A stretch of 30,985 bases of DNA from JABDCD01 sp964469525. Lineage in GTDB: Bacteria > Pseudomonadota > Alphaproteobacteria > Rickettsiales > SXRF01. This document shows positions 8,626-16,134 of the stretch, piece by piece. The DNA lies in assembly GCA_964469525.1 (NCBI GenBank), contig CAYXYU010000018.1:1-30985 (forward strand), read 5' to 3'. A program made the position numbers and the translations under genes. How positions within the stretch are numbered: position 1 is the first letter of the stretch; each line of letters opens with the position of its first letter. The notes below the pieces were generated by a model that worked only from the letters and a program-made list of their open reading frames with translations, had not been told where the DNA came from and ran no database searches.

Positions 8626-8913
8626 CTACGCTGCAATGGTTTCATATAAATCCTCCCATTTCGGATTTTTTTTCATGATCAACCGTAATTTCCAGTTTCG
8701 ATGCCATTCTTTCAATTGCTTCTCCCGCGTGATAGCAGCTTCGATGGAATCATACACCTCATAATAAACTAATTTGTCCAGACCATATTTTTTCGTAAAG
8801 CCGTCAACAACCTTTTCCTTGTGCTCAAATACTCTCCTTATCAAATCATTCGTCACCCCGATATACAACGTTCCGAATGCCTTGTTGGTCATGATGTACA
8901 CATAATAGAACAT
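8626..8913 (-). CDS. Stand-alone GIY-YIG endonuclease-domain protein (COG2827-like)
   Basis: A 95-aa single-domain nuclease of the GIY-YIG fold. The family motifs are present in order: YVYIMTN, LYIGVTNDLIRRVFEHK (the YIG-type strand and catalytic arginine helix), KYGLDKLVYYEVYD, and the glutamate helix EAAITREKQLKEWHRNWKL. The ATG at 8913 was preferred to the upstream TTG because it places the YVYIM motif near the N-terminus and has GAGGG at a normal distance. GIY-YIG domains cut one DNA strand and occur alone, in homing endonucleases and in UvrC. The gene is framed by inverted repeats, so it may be a passenger or a driver of that repeat family. Confidence 0.88.
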   Translation of the reverse strand: MFYYVYIMTNKAFGTLYIGVTNDLIRRVFEHKEKVVDGFTKKYGLDKLVYYEVYDSIEAAITREKQLKEWHRNWKLRLIMKKNPKWEDLYETIAA

Positions 8914-8928
8914 CCGCAACCCTCATGG

Positions 8929-8956
8929 CATGGATCCCGGCCTGCGCCGGGATGAC
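8929..8956 (-). repeat. Right inverted repeat of the GIY-YIG element
   Basis: 28 bp reading, on the minus strand, GTCATCCCGGC...GGGATCCATG. Its stem ATCCCGGC/GCCGGGAT carries compensating changes relative to the left copy. It lies between the start of the GIY-YIG gene and the stop of the next gene. Confidence 0.85.
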
Positions 8957-8958
8957 AT

Positions 8959-9282
8959 TTACGGCTGTGGCCTGTTGGTGATCTTTTTCTTTAGCACGCT
9001 GCGGCCTTCGTTGTCGTACAGTATCTCGATTTCCTGCCCCTCTTTCAGCGATTCCCATACATCGACATAGCGCAGGCGCTCCGACATCTCGCGCTCCTCG
9101 CCGTTCGCATCCTTATAGGTGTAATGGATCCATAGCGCGTTATGCTGCCGGGTCTTGGACTTTAATATGGCCTTGCCCTCGCGCAGCACCGGCTTGGGCT
9201 TCGGCGCGGTGGCGCCGTCGTAGAGGTAATAGCCGCCGGCCGCCAAAATCGCCACGCCGATGATCGTCCACAGCCAGTTCAT
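8959..9282 (-). CDS. Small membrane-anchored protein, DUF3592-like
   Basis: A 107-aa protein with one N-terminal membrane segment (WLWTIIGVAILAAGGYYLYD, about residues 3-22), a Pro/Lys linker, then a compact beta-rich domain (GKAILKSKTRQHNALWIHYTY ... GQEIEILYDNEGRSVLKKK). The domain layout resembles DUF3592-type small proteins, but the match is by eye only. The ATG at 9282 follows GTGAGGTAA and lies 7 bp after the pccB stop, so it belongs to the pcc transcript. Longer starts extend into pccB and are unlikely. Function unknown. Confidence 0.65.
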   Translation of the reverse strand: MNWLWTIIGVAILAAGGYYLYDGATAPKPKPVLREGKAILKSKTRQHNALWIHYTYKDANGEEREMSERLRYVDVWESLKEGQEIEILYDNEGRSVLKKKITNRPQP

Positions 9283-9289
9283 GGTTACC

Positions 9290-10885
9290 TCACAACGGCA
9301 GGTTATCGTGTTTCTTCCAGGGATTCTGCAAATTCTTGCTGCGCAGAATGGCGAGGCTGCGGCAGATGCGCCAGCGGGTATTCTGCGGGCGGATGACATC
9401 ATCGATGAAGCCGCGGGATGCTGCCACGAAGGGCGAAGCGAATTTCTGCTTGTAATCGTCGATCAGCTTCTGCTCTTCCGCCTCATTGGCGTACTTGCCG
9501 CGGAAGATGATCTCAACGGCCCCCTTCGGCCCCATCACGGCGATTTCCGCCGTCGGCCAAGCATAGTTGATGTCACCGCGCAAATGCTTGCTGCTCATCA
9601 CGTCATAGGCGCCGCCATAGGCCTTACGGGTGATGACGGTGATCTTGGGCACGGTGGCTTCGGCATAGGCATAGAGCAGCTTGGCGCCGTGCTTGATGAC
9701 GCCGTTATGCTCCTGGTACGTCCCCGGCATGAAGCCCGGCACATCGACGAAGGTGACAATGGGAATGGAAAACGCATCGCAGAAGCGGATGAAGCGCGCC
9801 GCCTTGCGGCTGGCGTCGATGTCGAGGCAGCCGGCCATGTGGGTGGGCTGGTTGGCGACGAAGCCGACCGTATGCCCCTCCATGCGGCCAAAGCCGATGA
9901 GGATATTCCTGGCATAATCGGGCTGCAGCTCGAAGAAATCCCCCTCGTCCACCACCCGCTCGATCAGCTCTTTCATATTGTAGGCGCGGTTGGGATTCTC
10001 CGGCACCAAGGTGTTCAATGACATCTCAATACGGTCGGCCGGATCAGGCGTCGGGCGCACCGGCACGCCGGACTTGTTGGAAAGCGGCAGGAAATTGAAC
10101 ATGCGGCGCGTCTGTAAGAGCGCCTCGATGTCGTTGCCATACGCGAGGTCGGCCACGCCGGTCTTATGCGTGTGCGTGTCGGCGCCGCCCAGCTCCTCCT
10201 GCGTCACCACCTCGTGGGTGACGGTCTTCACCACGTCGGGGCCGGTGACGAACATGTAGGAGGTGCCGCGCACCATGACGATGAAATCGGTCAGCGCCGG
10301 CGAATAGACCGCGCCGCCGGCGCAGGGACCGAGGATGACGGAAATCTGCGGGATAACGCCGGAGGCCAGCACGTTGCGCTGGAAGATTTCGGCAAAGCCG
10401 CCGAGCGAGTCGACGCCTTCCTGGATGCGGGCACCGCCTGAGTCCAAAAGGCCGATCACCGGCGCGCCCACCTTCATCGCCATATCAAGGATCTTGCAGA
10501 TCTTCTGCGCATTGGTTTCGGATAAGCTGCCGCCGAGCACAGTAAAATCCTGGCTGTAGACGAAACAGAGGCGGCCGTTGATAGTGCCGTGGCCGGTGAC
10601 GCATCCATCCCCCGGCACTTTGTTATCCTCCATGCCGAAATTGGTGCAGCGGTGCTCGACAAACATGTCGTATTCCTCGAAGGAATCGGGGTCGAGCAAG
10701 ACCTCGAGCCGCTCGCGGGCGGTGAGTTTCCCCTTGGCGTGCTGGGCCTCGATGCGCTTACTTCCGCCGCCCTCGCGGGCGCGGTCGCGCTTATGTTCGA
10801 GTTCGGAAATGATGCTGATGCTGCGCATGGGTAGGGTCGCCGTTGAGGTTTCCGGTTCAGAAGCTATTTTCTTAGCAAGGGTCAT
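9290..10885 (-). CDS. pccB: Propionyl-CoA carboxylase, carboxyltransferase beta subunit
   Basis: Transfers the carboxyl group from biotin to propionyl-CoA, feeding the methylmalonyl-CoA pathway. The 531-aa chain has the two crotonase-like halves of acyl-CoA carboxyltransferases. Visible motifs are GKLTARERLEVLLDP near the N-terminus, the oxyanion-hole glycines in LLDSGGARIQEG and LGPCAGGAVYSP, and in the C-terminal half DVPGFMPGTYQEHNGVIKHGAKLLYAY and ITRKAYGGAYDVM. The size and similarity favour PCC beta. The start at 10885 lacks a clear ribosome site; an internal ATG at 10828 (MRSISIISELE) is the main alternative, since family members often start close to that motif. The pccA gene lies downstream on the same strand. 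Confidence 0.93.
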   Translation of the reverse strand: MTLAKKIASEPETSTATLPMRSISIISELEHKRDRAREGGGSKRIEAQHAKGKLTARERLEVLLDPDSFEEYDMFVEHRCTNFGMEDNKVPGDGCVTGHGTINGRLCFVYSQDFTVLGGSLSETNAQKICKILDMAMKVGAPVIGLLDSGGARIQEGVDSLGGFAEIFQRNVLASGVIPQISVILGPCAGGAVYSPALTDFIVMVRGTSYMFVTGPDVVKTVTHEVVTQEELGGADTHTHKTGVADLAYGNDIEALLQTRRMFNFLPLSNKSGVPVRPTPDPADRIEMSLNTLVPENPNRAYNMKELIERVVDEGDFFELQPDYARNILIGFGRMEGHTVGFVANQPTHMAGCLDIDASRKAARFIRFCDAFSIPIVTFVDVPGFMPGTYQEHNGVIKHGAKLLYAYAEATVPKITVITRKAYGGAYDVMSSKHLRGDINYAWPTAEIAVMGPKGAVEIIFRGKYANEAEEQKLIDDYKQKFASPFVAASRGFIDDVIRPQNTRWRICRSLAILRSKNLQNPWKKHDNLPL

Positions 10886-10923
10886 AGGATTTATCCAGTA
10901 GTTTTAACGCTCTAGTAAGCCAT

Positions 10924-11586
10924 TTATCCGCGATCTAGCAAGCGCAAAAAACGCTCTGCATCAAGTATTTCCGCTTGCAGGCGCGCGGCGCGCGCCGCCG
11001 CTTCCGCGTCGCGGCCCCACTGTTCGGCCTGCGTGTCCTCCTCCAGTCGTGACAGGCGGAAGGCTTCCTTTGCGTCCATATGCTTCTCCAGTACCGCCAG
11101 CGCCAGCGCCAGCGAGGAAAAGCCCGACGCCAGGATGCAGAACGCCGCCAGCTGCATGGCGTCCAGCGCCTGCAGGCGTTTTTGTACCGCCTGATGCAAC
11201 GCGGCAGGCTGCTCAACCGGCATGATGCCGGTGGTGGTCTCCCACGTCGCGCCGAATTGTCTTTTCACCCACGCCATTACTGGGTCCCACTGCGCCTGCT
11301 GCAATCCGGCCAGCTTTTCCGATCCGCTGGCGCGGTAGCTCAGCGTGTCGGTGTCGACATACACCAGCAACGCTTCGACGATGGCCGCCTCCTGCCCGGC
11401 GATGCGGTCGATGGCGGTGTAGGCCAAGGCAGTAAGGGGCATTGAGGCGGAGTTGAATTTCTGCTTCTCCTGCCACTCCTGCTGTATGATTTCAGCGAGT
11501 GCCTGCACAGGGACGGCCAGCGGCTTTTTCCCCGGAGTCATATGCGGCTTCCCTTGAATGGTCACGATATGCGTGGTCTGCGCCAT
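10924..11586 (-). CDS. ATP12-family F1-ATPase assembly chaperone
   Basis: ATP12 chaperones bind the F1 alpha subunit during ATP synthase assembly in mitochondria and are common in alphaproteobacteria. The 220-aa product shows the family pattern: LAEIIQQEWQEKQKFNSASMPLTALAYTAIDR near the N-terminus, then YVDTDTLSYRA, QWDPVMAWVKRQFGA and the conserved tryptophan-rich stretch, and a helical C-terminus. I chose ATG at 11586, 2 bp after the rluC stop; a GTG at 11592 overlaps that stop. In other alphaproteobacteria atp12 also lies near crcB and an RluC-type gene, often with a HAD phosphatase between them; that gene is absent here. Confidence 0.88.
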   Translation of the reverse strand: MAQTTHIVTIQGKPHMTPGKKPLAVPVQALAEIIQQEWQEKQKFNSASMPLTALAYTAIDRIAGQEAAIVEALLVYVDTDTLSYRASGSEKLAGLQQAQWDPVMAWVKRQFGATWETTTGIMPVEQPAALHQAVQKRLQALDAMQLAAFCILASGFSSLALALAVLEKHMDAKEAFRLSRLEEDTQAEQWGRDAEAAARAARLQAEILDAERFLRLLDRG

Positions 11587-11588
11587 AA

Positions 11589-12545
11589 TCACTTTTTCGG
11601 TATGTCGAGGCCGAGCGCTTTGAAGCTGCGCTTCATATGTTCAGGCAACGGTGCCGTTACGTCGATAGCGCGCCGCTTCTCTATAGGAATAACGATGCGC
11701 CGCGCATGCAGATGCAGAATATTCTCGACCCCAAGCGCTTTCGCATCCTCCATGCTGCCTCCATACTTATGATCGCCGACGATGGGGCAGCCGATCGCGG
11801 CCATATGCACGCGCAACTGGTGCGTGCGGCCGGTGAGCGGCTTCAGCTCCATCAGCGCGAATTTCCGTGCCAGCTGATCGATCACGCGGTACTCGGTAAT
11901 GGCGCGGTCACCTTCCTCTTCATCGACCATCACCTGCTCGCGCGCATCCGCCCGTGCCGCTTTCCGCAGCCTAAGGTCGATGGTGCCCGCAAGCTGCAGC
12001 GGGCAGCCATTGACCAGCGCCCAGTAGGTTTTCTCAATGGATTTTCCCGAGAACCCCCTGGCCAGCTGCGCGGCGACCTTGGCATTTCTCGCCAGCACCA
12101 GGCAGCCACTGGTGTCACGGTCGAGGCGGTGCACCAGCTTCGGGCGCTCTTTCGCATCGAACATCAGCGCATCCAGCATATCGTCGATGCTTTTGCTGAT
12201 TTTCGTGCCGCCCTGCACCGCAAGCCCATAAGGCTTATTGATGACGACGATGTCAGCGTCTGTGTACAGCACGGCGTCCCGGAGCATTTTCGCATCGGCA
12301 GGCGCGACAAGACGTTTTTTCTTTTCCCCCTGAATACCGAATCCTGAATCCTGAACCCTTATCTCAATGGTCTGCTGCGCATACACCCGGTCCGAGGATT
12401 TGGCCTTCTTGCCATCCAGCCGCACCAGCCCCTTGCGCAAATATTTCTCCAAAAGCGCATGCGGCAGGCCGGGGTAATGCCGCCTGAACCAGCGGTCGAG
12501 GCGGATGTCGGCATCCTCATTGCTGACCTTGTGTTCGCTGCTCAT
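11589..12545 (-). CDS. rluC: RluC/RluD-family 23S rRNA pseudouridine synthase with an in-frame heptad-repeat linker
   Basis: Converts specific uridines of 23S rRNA to pseudouridine. The 318-aa product has an N-terminal S4 RNA-binding domain (about residues 13-62) and a catalytic domain with HRLDRDTSG, where D142 is the catalytic aspartate, and the later motif LKPLTGRTHQLRVHMA. Between the domains, residues about 64-73 (VQDSGFGIQG) are encoded by four 7-bp repeats at 12329-12356 of the same unit found in the rplQ-rpoA spacer. The ATG at 12545 overlaps the crcB stop (ATGA), so the pair is coupled. Upstream extension of the frame runs antisense-like through crcB and was rejected. RluC versus a close paralogue cannot be decided. 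Confidence 0.92.
   Translation of the reverse strand: MSSEHKVSNEDADIRLDRWFRRHYPGLPHALLEKYLRKGLVRLDGKKAKSSDRVYAQQTIEIRVQDSGFGIQGEKKKRLVAPADAKMLRDAVLYTDADIVVINKPYGLAVQGGTKISKSIDDMLDALMFDAKERPKLVHRLDRDTSGCLVLARNAKVAAQLARGFSGKSIEKTYWALVNGCPLQLAGTIDLRLRKAARADAREQVMVDEEEGDRAITEYRVIDQLARKFALMELKPLTGRTHQLRVHMAAIGCPIVGDHKYGGSMEDAKALGVENILHLHARRIVIPIEKRRAIDVTAPLPEHMKRSFKALGLDIPKK
12329..12356. repeat. Heptad tandem repeat inside rluC
   Basis: Four 7-bp units on the plus strand: CCTGAAT, ACCGAAT, CCTGAAT, CCTGAAC. They lie in the linker between the S4 and catalytic domains. The same unit builds the repeat at 15001-15070. Confidence 0.8.
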
Positions 12546-12928
12546 GCCAATAGCCGTATGCACCACATGCCGGCGACCAGCCCGAGCACCGAAAGCACCA
12601 CCGAACCGACGATATAGAGCAGCACCTGCAGCAGCAGCCCGCGCTCGAACAGCAGGAAGGTATCCATGCTGAAGGCGGAAAAGGTGGTGAAGCCGCCGAG
12701 CAGGCCGACCGCCACCAGCAGGTGCAGGTCCTTCGCCTTGGCCGGAAGCAACGTGGCCATGACGGCGATCCACAGCCCCATCAGGAACCCACCGAGGACG
12801 TTGACCGCGAACGTCCCGTAAGGGAAATCAGCCAGCTTGGTGTAATGCCCCACCGCCGTCATCAGCGCATAGCGGCACATGGAACCCACCGCCCCACCGA
12901 TTGCCACATACATCAGCGACAGCATCAT
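12542..12928 (-). CDS. crcB: CrcB/Fluc fluoride ion channel
   Basis: Fluc proteins are small dual-topology channels that export fluoride across the inner membrane. The 128-aa chain has four hydrophobic segments and the family motifs GGAVGSMCRY near the N-terminus, PYGTFAVNVLGGFLMG, and GLLGGFTTFSAFSMDTF with the conserved phenylalanine/threonine stretch of the pore. The start is ATG at 12928 or 12925, 2 bp after the DegP stop. The stop overlaps the rluC ATG. No fluoride riboswitch is visible in the short upstream spacing, so expression probably follows the upstream gene. Confidence 0.94.
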   Translation of the reverse strand: MMLSLMYVAIGGAVGSMCRYALMTAVGHYTKLADFPYGTFAVNVLGGFLMGLWIAVMATLLPAKAKDLHLLVAVGLLGGFTTFSAFSMDTFLLFERGLLLQVLLYIVGSVVLSVLGLVAGMWCIRLLA

Positions 12929-12930
12929 GG

Positions 12931-14316
12931 TTACATCTTGATGCTTAAGGTCAGCACATTCCCGCCGCGCTGGTAGACGATCTGCCAGTTGCGTGTCGCG
13001 GCAGCCATCAGTTTCTCGAGCTGGGCGGTGGAGGTTATCTTCGTCCCGTTGACCTCGCGGATGATGTCGCCGGTGGCGAAGGACATAGCAAAGCCCATCC
13101 CCTTGCCTTCCGTAATCACGACGCCTTCCGCATCGTCCGGCAGGCCCAGCTGGATGGAAAGCGCAGGCGTCAGATTGGCGACGGTAATGCCGCTTAAGGG
13201 ATGAGTGCCTTTCAGCGTGCGTTCATCGCGCGGACCATCGGCGGGGGCAATCAGGGGGATATCGAGCGGAACCTCCCTGCTCTTGCGCAGCACGACGAAG
13301 CGCGCCTGGTCGCCTACCCGGGTCAGCGCCAGCCGGTAAAACAAATCCTGCACGCTGGCTATCGGGGCGCCGTTAACCGACAGGATGACATCGCCCGATT
13401 TGAGTCCTCCCTTATCCACCGGCGAGCCGGGAATGATTTTATTCACCAGCACCCCCCTTGGTGCCGCCATGCCGAGCGACTGGGCGATTTCCGCCGTCAC
13501 GGCCTGCGCACCAAAGCCGAGCCACGGCCGCACCACCCGGCCATTCTCGATCTTGCTGCCGGACAGCGAGCGCACCATGTTGGAAGGGATGGCGAAGCCG
13601 ATGCCGATCGAGCCGCCCGACTTCGAATAAATCGCCGTGTTGATGCCGATCAGCCGCCCTTCCATATCGACCAGGGCCCCGCCGGAATTGCCGGGATTGA
13701 TCGCCGCGTCGGTCTGGATGAAGAAGGAGTAGTCGGAAACGCCGGCAGCGGCGCGCGCTAAGGCCGATATGATGCCGCTGGTCACCGTCTGCCCGACGCC
13801 GAACGGGTTGCCGATCGCCAGCACCAGCTCGCCCACTTCCAACGTGTCCGAGTCGCGCAGCTCGAGGTAAGGCAGCGGAGCGGGCGCTTTGATCTGGAGA
13901 AACGCCAGGTCGGAATCAGGATCTTTCAACGTCACCTCAGCTTCGAACTCGCGCTTGTCCGGCAGCACGACGATGACCTGCTGCGCGTTGCGGACGACGT
14001 GGTGCGAGGTCACGATGCGGCCATCCGAGCCGATGATGACGCCGGAGCCCAGCGAGCTCACCACCTGCTCGCGCGTGCGGCCGCCGAAACCACGGCCGAA
14101 GAACTGCTGGAAGAACGGGTCGTCGGCAAAGGGAGAAAAGCCCTGCACCTGGACGCGGCTCTTGGTGTAGATGTTGACCACTGCGGGGGCGGCCTTCCTG
14201 ACCACCGGCGCAAAGGATAAGGCGATCTGGGACTGCGATTGGGGGATGATAGGCTGTGCGCTGGCAGGCACCGCCAGCACTACCAGAGCCATTACTATCC
14301 AACGCCAGAATGTCAT
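12931..14316 (-). CDS. degP: DegP/HtrA (Do-like) periplasmic serine protease
   Basis: A trypsin-like protease and chaperone for misfolded envelope proteins. The 461-aa product has a signal peptide with probable cleavage after ASA at residue 20, a protease domain at about 35-255, and two PDZ domains at about 270-345 and 370-455. The triad is intact: H106 in TSHHVV, D136 in DSDLAFL, and S211 in GNSGG. The start is the ATG at 14316 with GAGGA very close upstream, so a slightly different start is possible. In alphaproteobacteria a Do-like protease gene often follows rplQ. A strong terminator separates it here from the ribosomal operon, so it must have its own promoter. Confidence 0.93.
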   Translation of the reverse strand: MTFWRWIVMALVVLAVPASAQPIIPQSQSQIALSFAPVVRKAAPAVVNIYTKSRVQVQGFSPFADDPFFQQFFGRGFGGRTREQVVSSLGSGVIIGSDGRIVTSHHVVRNAQQVIVVLPDKREFEAEVTLKDPDSDLAFLQIKAPAPLPYLELRDSDTLEVGELVLAIGNPFGVGQTVTSGIISALARAAAGVSDYSFFIQTDAAINPGNSGGALVDMEGRLIGINTAIYSKSGGSIGIGFAIPSNMVRSLSGSKIENGRVVRPWLGFGAQAVTAEIAQSLGMAAPRGVLVNKIIPGSPVDKGGLKSGDVILSVNGAPIASVQDLFYRLALTRVGDQARFVVLRKSREVPLDIPLIAPADGPRDERTLKGTHPLSGITVANLTPALSIQLGLPDDAEGVVITEGKGMGFAMSFATGDIIREVNGTKITSTAQLEKLMAAATRNWQIVYQRGGNVLTLSIKM

Positions 14317-14355
14317 ATCCTCGTATAATACCTCTGTCGATCGGCCTGCCTCTTC

Positions 14356-14381
14356 CCCCTCTCCCGCAGGTGGGAGAGGGG
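14356..14381. repeat. 10-bp GC-rich hairpin between degP and rplQ
   Basis: CCCCTCTCCC (14356-14365) and GGGAGAGGGG (14372-14381) pair perfectly around the loop GCAGGT. Motifs of this kind are common dispersed intergenic repeats in proteobacteria. It lies between the rplQ terminator and the degP start, so it falls in the likely degP leader. Confidence 0.7.
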
Positions 14382-14385
14382 ATAA

Positions 14386-14418
14386 ACAAAAAAGCAGCCC
14401 GTTTAAGAGCTGCTTTTT
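14386..14418 (-). terminator. Rho-independent terminator ending the ribosomal/alpha operon
   Basis: AAAAAGCAGC (14389-14398) and GCTGCTTTTT (14409-14418) form a 10-bp stem with a 10-nt loop. On the minus strand it is followed by a U-rich run. It lies 33 bp beyond the rplQ stop and could work in both directions. Confidence 0.85.
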
Positions 14419-14450
14419 AGCATGTTTTTACCGCCCGAGGTAAGATTTTA

Positions 14451-14972
14451 TTACTCGGCTTTTTTCTTCTTCTTCGGCGCAGCGGCCTTCTTCGGCTTTT
14501 CGGCTTTTTTCTTTTCGGTTTTCTTTTCCGCCTTCTTCTCGGCCTTGGGCTCTTCGGCCGGGGCATCGATGGCGTCAGACTCTACCGGGCCGGAATCCTG
14601 GCCTTTGGCGGCGGGGTCGCGGTCAACAAACTCGATAATCGCCATCGGCGCCATATCGCCGTAGCGGAAACCGGCCTTGAGTACGCGGGTGTAGCCGCCG
14701 CTGCGGCCCTTGTAACGGTCAGCCAGCGTCGAGAATAGCTTATCGGTCAGCTGCGGGTCCTTGAGGACGGAGAGCGCCTGGCGGCGTGCGTGCAGCCCGC
14801 CGCGCTTGCCCAGCGTCACCAGCCGCTCAACGACCGGACGCAAATCCTTCGCCTTCGGCAGGGTGGTCGAAATCTGCTCGTGCTTGATCAGCGCGCTGGC
14901 AAGATTGATGAACATCGCCTTGCGATGGCCGCTTTTCCTGCCGAGTTTCCGGCCTGACATTCCGTGACGCAT
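14451..14972 (-). CDS. rplQ: 50S ribosomal protein L17 with long Lys/Ala tail
   Basis: L17 binds 23S rRNA near the exit tunnel. The first 118 residues are standard (MRHGMSGRKLGRKSGHRKA, RVLKAGFRYGDMAPMAIIEF). The remaining 55 residues are an acidic then Lys/Ala-rich tail (repeats of EKKAEKK and KKKKKAE) that is longer than in E. coli L17 (127 aa). The gene is last in the operon, has AGGAGAAG before its ATG, and is followed by a terminator. The spacer to rpoA contains heptad repeats forming a hairpin. Confidence 0.97.
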   Translation of the reverse strand: MRHGMSGRKLGRKSGHRKAMFINLASALIKHEQISTTLPKAKDLRPVVERLVTLGKRGGLHARRQALSVLKDPQLTDKLFSTLADRYKGRSGGYTRVLKAGFRYGDMAPMAIIEFVDRDPAAKGQDSGPVESDAIDAPAEEPKAEKKAEKKTEKKKAEKPKKAAAPKKKKKAE

Positions 14973-15000
14973 TTTCTTCTCCTAGCAAACTACTAGAGGC

Positions 15001-15070
15001 CAGGATTCGGGATTCAGGATTCAGGAAAAAACTCTTTCCCTGAATCCTGACCTCTGAATCCTGATCCCTG
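15001..15070. repeat. Inverted heptad-repeat array in the rpoA-rplQ spacer
   Basis: Left arm units CAGGATT, CGGGATT, CAGGATT (15001-15021) face right arm units of CCTGAAT type (15039-15070). TCAGGATTCAGG (15014-15025) pairs perfectly with CCTGAATCCTGA (15039-15050) around a 13-nt loop. The unit equals the one inside rluC at 12329-12356. Confidence 0.85.
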
Positions 15071-15071
15071 A

Positions 15072-16082
15072 TTAATACGGATCCTCGTACTTGCGCGCGA
15101 GTTCCTCGATGTTTTCCGGCGGCCAGCCCTGCACTTCCATGCCGAAGCGCAGACCGATCTTGGCCAGCTTTTCCTTGATCTCGTTGAGCGACTTGCGGCC
15201 AAAGTTCGGGGTCTTGAGCATCTCGGCCTCGGTCTTCTGCACCAGGTCGCCCACGTAAACGATGTTGTCGTTCTTGAGGCAGTTGGTGGCGCGTACCGAA
15301 AGCTCGTCGAGATCGTAGACTTTTTTCAGCAGGTAGGGGCTGAACGGCAGTTCAGGCTTCGCCTCTTCCTTCTTCTCGATCTTCGATTCCTCGAAGTTGA
15401 TGAAGAGCTGCAGCTGGTCCTGCAGGATGCGGGCGGCGAGCGCCACGGCATCGTCGGCGGTGACCGAACCGTCGGTCTCGACGGTCATCGACAGTTTGTC
15501 GTAATCGGTGATCTGGCCGACGCGGGCGTTATCCACCTTGTAGGACACCTTCACCACCGGGGAGAACAGCGCATCGACCGGAATCAGGCCGATCGGCGCA
15601 TCGGTCGAGCGGGTGGCGCGGACATAGCCCTTGCCGGTCTCGACGGTCATTTCCATGTGGAGCTTGGCGCCCTTATCGAGCGTGCAGATGACATGATCCT
15701 TGTTGATGATCTCGACTTCGCCGGAATCGATCATGCCGGCAGTGATTTCGCCGGGGCCGGTGGCGGAGAGCGTCATGCGCTTTTTCTCGGAACCGCCAAC
15801 CTTGAGGCGCAGCTCCTTGAGGTTCAGGATAATGTCGGTGACGTCTTCGCGTACACCGGGAACGGAAGAAAATTCATGCAGCACGCCCTCGATCTTGACC
15901 GAGGTCACCGCCGCGCCCTGCAGAGACGACAGCAGCACGCGGCGCAGCGCCACGCCCAGCGTATGGCCGAAGCCGCGCTCAAGCGGCTCGGCGACGATGG
16001 TCGCCTGGCGCGGGTTGGTCTTCGACGCGCTAATGTCGAGCTTGGTCGGTTTGATCAGGTCTTGCCAGTTTTTTGCTAACAC
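15072..16082 (-). CDS. rpoA: DNA-directed RNA polymerase subunit alpha
   Basis: The alpha subunit dimerises to start RNA polymerase assembly and contacts promoter UP elements and activators. The 336-aa chain has the N-terminal assembly domain (about 1-235; PLERGFGHTLGVALRRVLLSSL, GAAVTSVKIEGVLHEFS) and the C-terminal DNA-binding domain (about 255-325; LDELSVRATNCLKNDNI, TPNFGRKSLNEIKEKL). The start is GTG at 16082, preceded by AGGAG with 8-nt spacing. rpsD, which precedes rpoA in many other bacteria, is absent as usual in alphaproteobacteria. Confidence 0.98.
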   Translation of the reverse strand: MLAKNWQDLIKPTKLDISASKTNPRQATIVAEPLERGFGHTLGVALRRVLLSSLQGAAVTSVKIEGVLHEFSSVPGVREDVTDIILNLKELRLKVGGSEKKRMTLSATGPGEITAGMIDSGEVEIINKDHVICTLDKGAKLHMEMTVETGKGYVRATRSTDAPIGLIPVDALFSPVVKVSYKVDNARVGQITDYDKLSMTVETDGSVTADDAVALAARILQDQLQLFINFEESKIEKKEEAKPELPFSPYLLKKVYDLDELSVRATNCLKNDNIVYVGDLVQKTEAEMLKTPNFGRKSLNEIKEKLAKIGLRFGMEVQGWPPENIEELARKYEDPY

Positions 16083-16134
16083 GTTCTACGCTCCTAGTGT
16101 TCAGTGGCTCAAAGCCGGTGGTCAGATTCAGTGA

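Larger units (their letters stand above)
8562..8956. mobile_element. Candidate mini-element: GIY-YIG gene between 28-bp inverted repeats
   Basis: A 395-bp unit made of two inverted, internally palindromic repeats with one small endonuclease gene filling the space. It separates pccA from the rest of the pcc operon. Several shorter units in the window have the same GTCAT...ATGAC ends without a gene. I infer an element whose nuclease could act on the repeats; mobility itself is not shown. Confidence 0.5.

Noticed and set aside
12546..12773. N-terminal extension of the RluC-type gene
   Set aside because: The frame runs through crcB and gives an Arg/Ala-rich sequence unlike an S4 domain; the ATG overlapping the crcB stop is the natural start.
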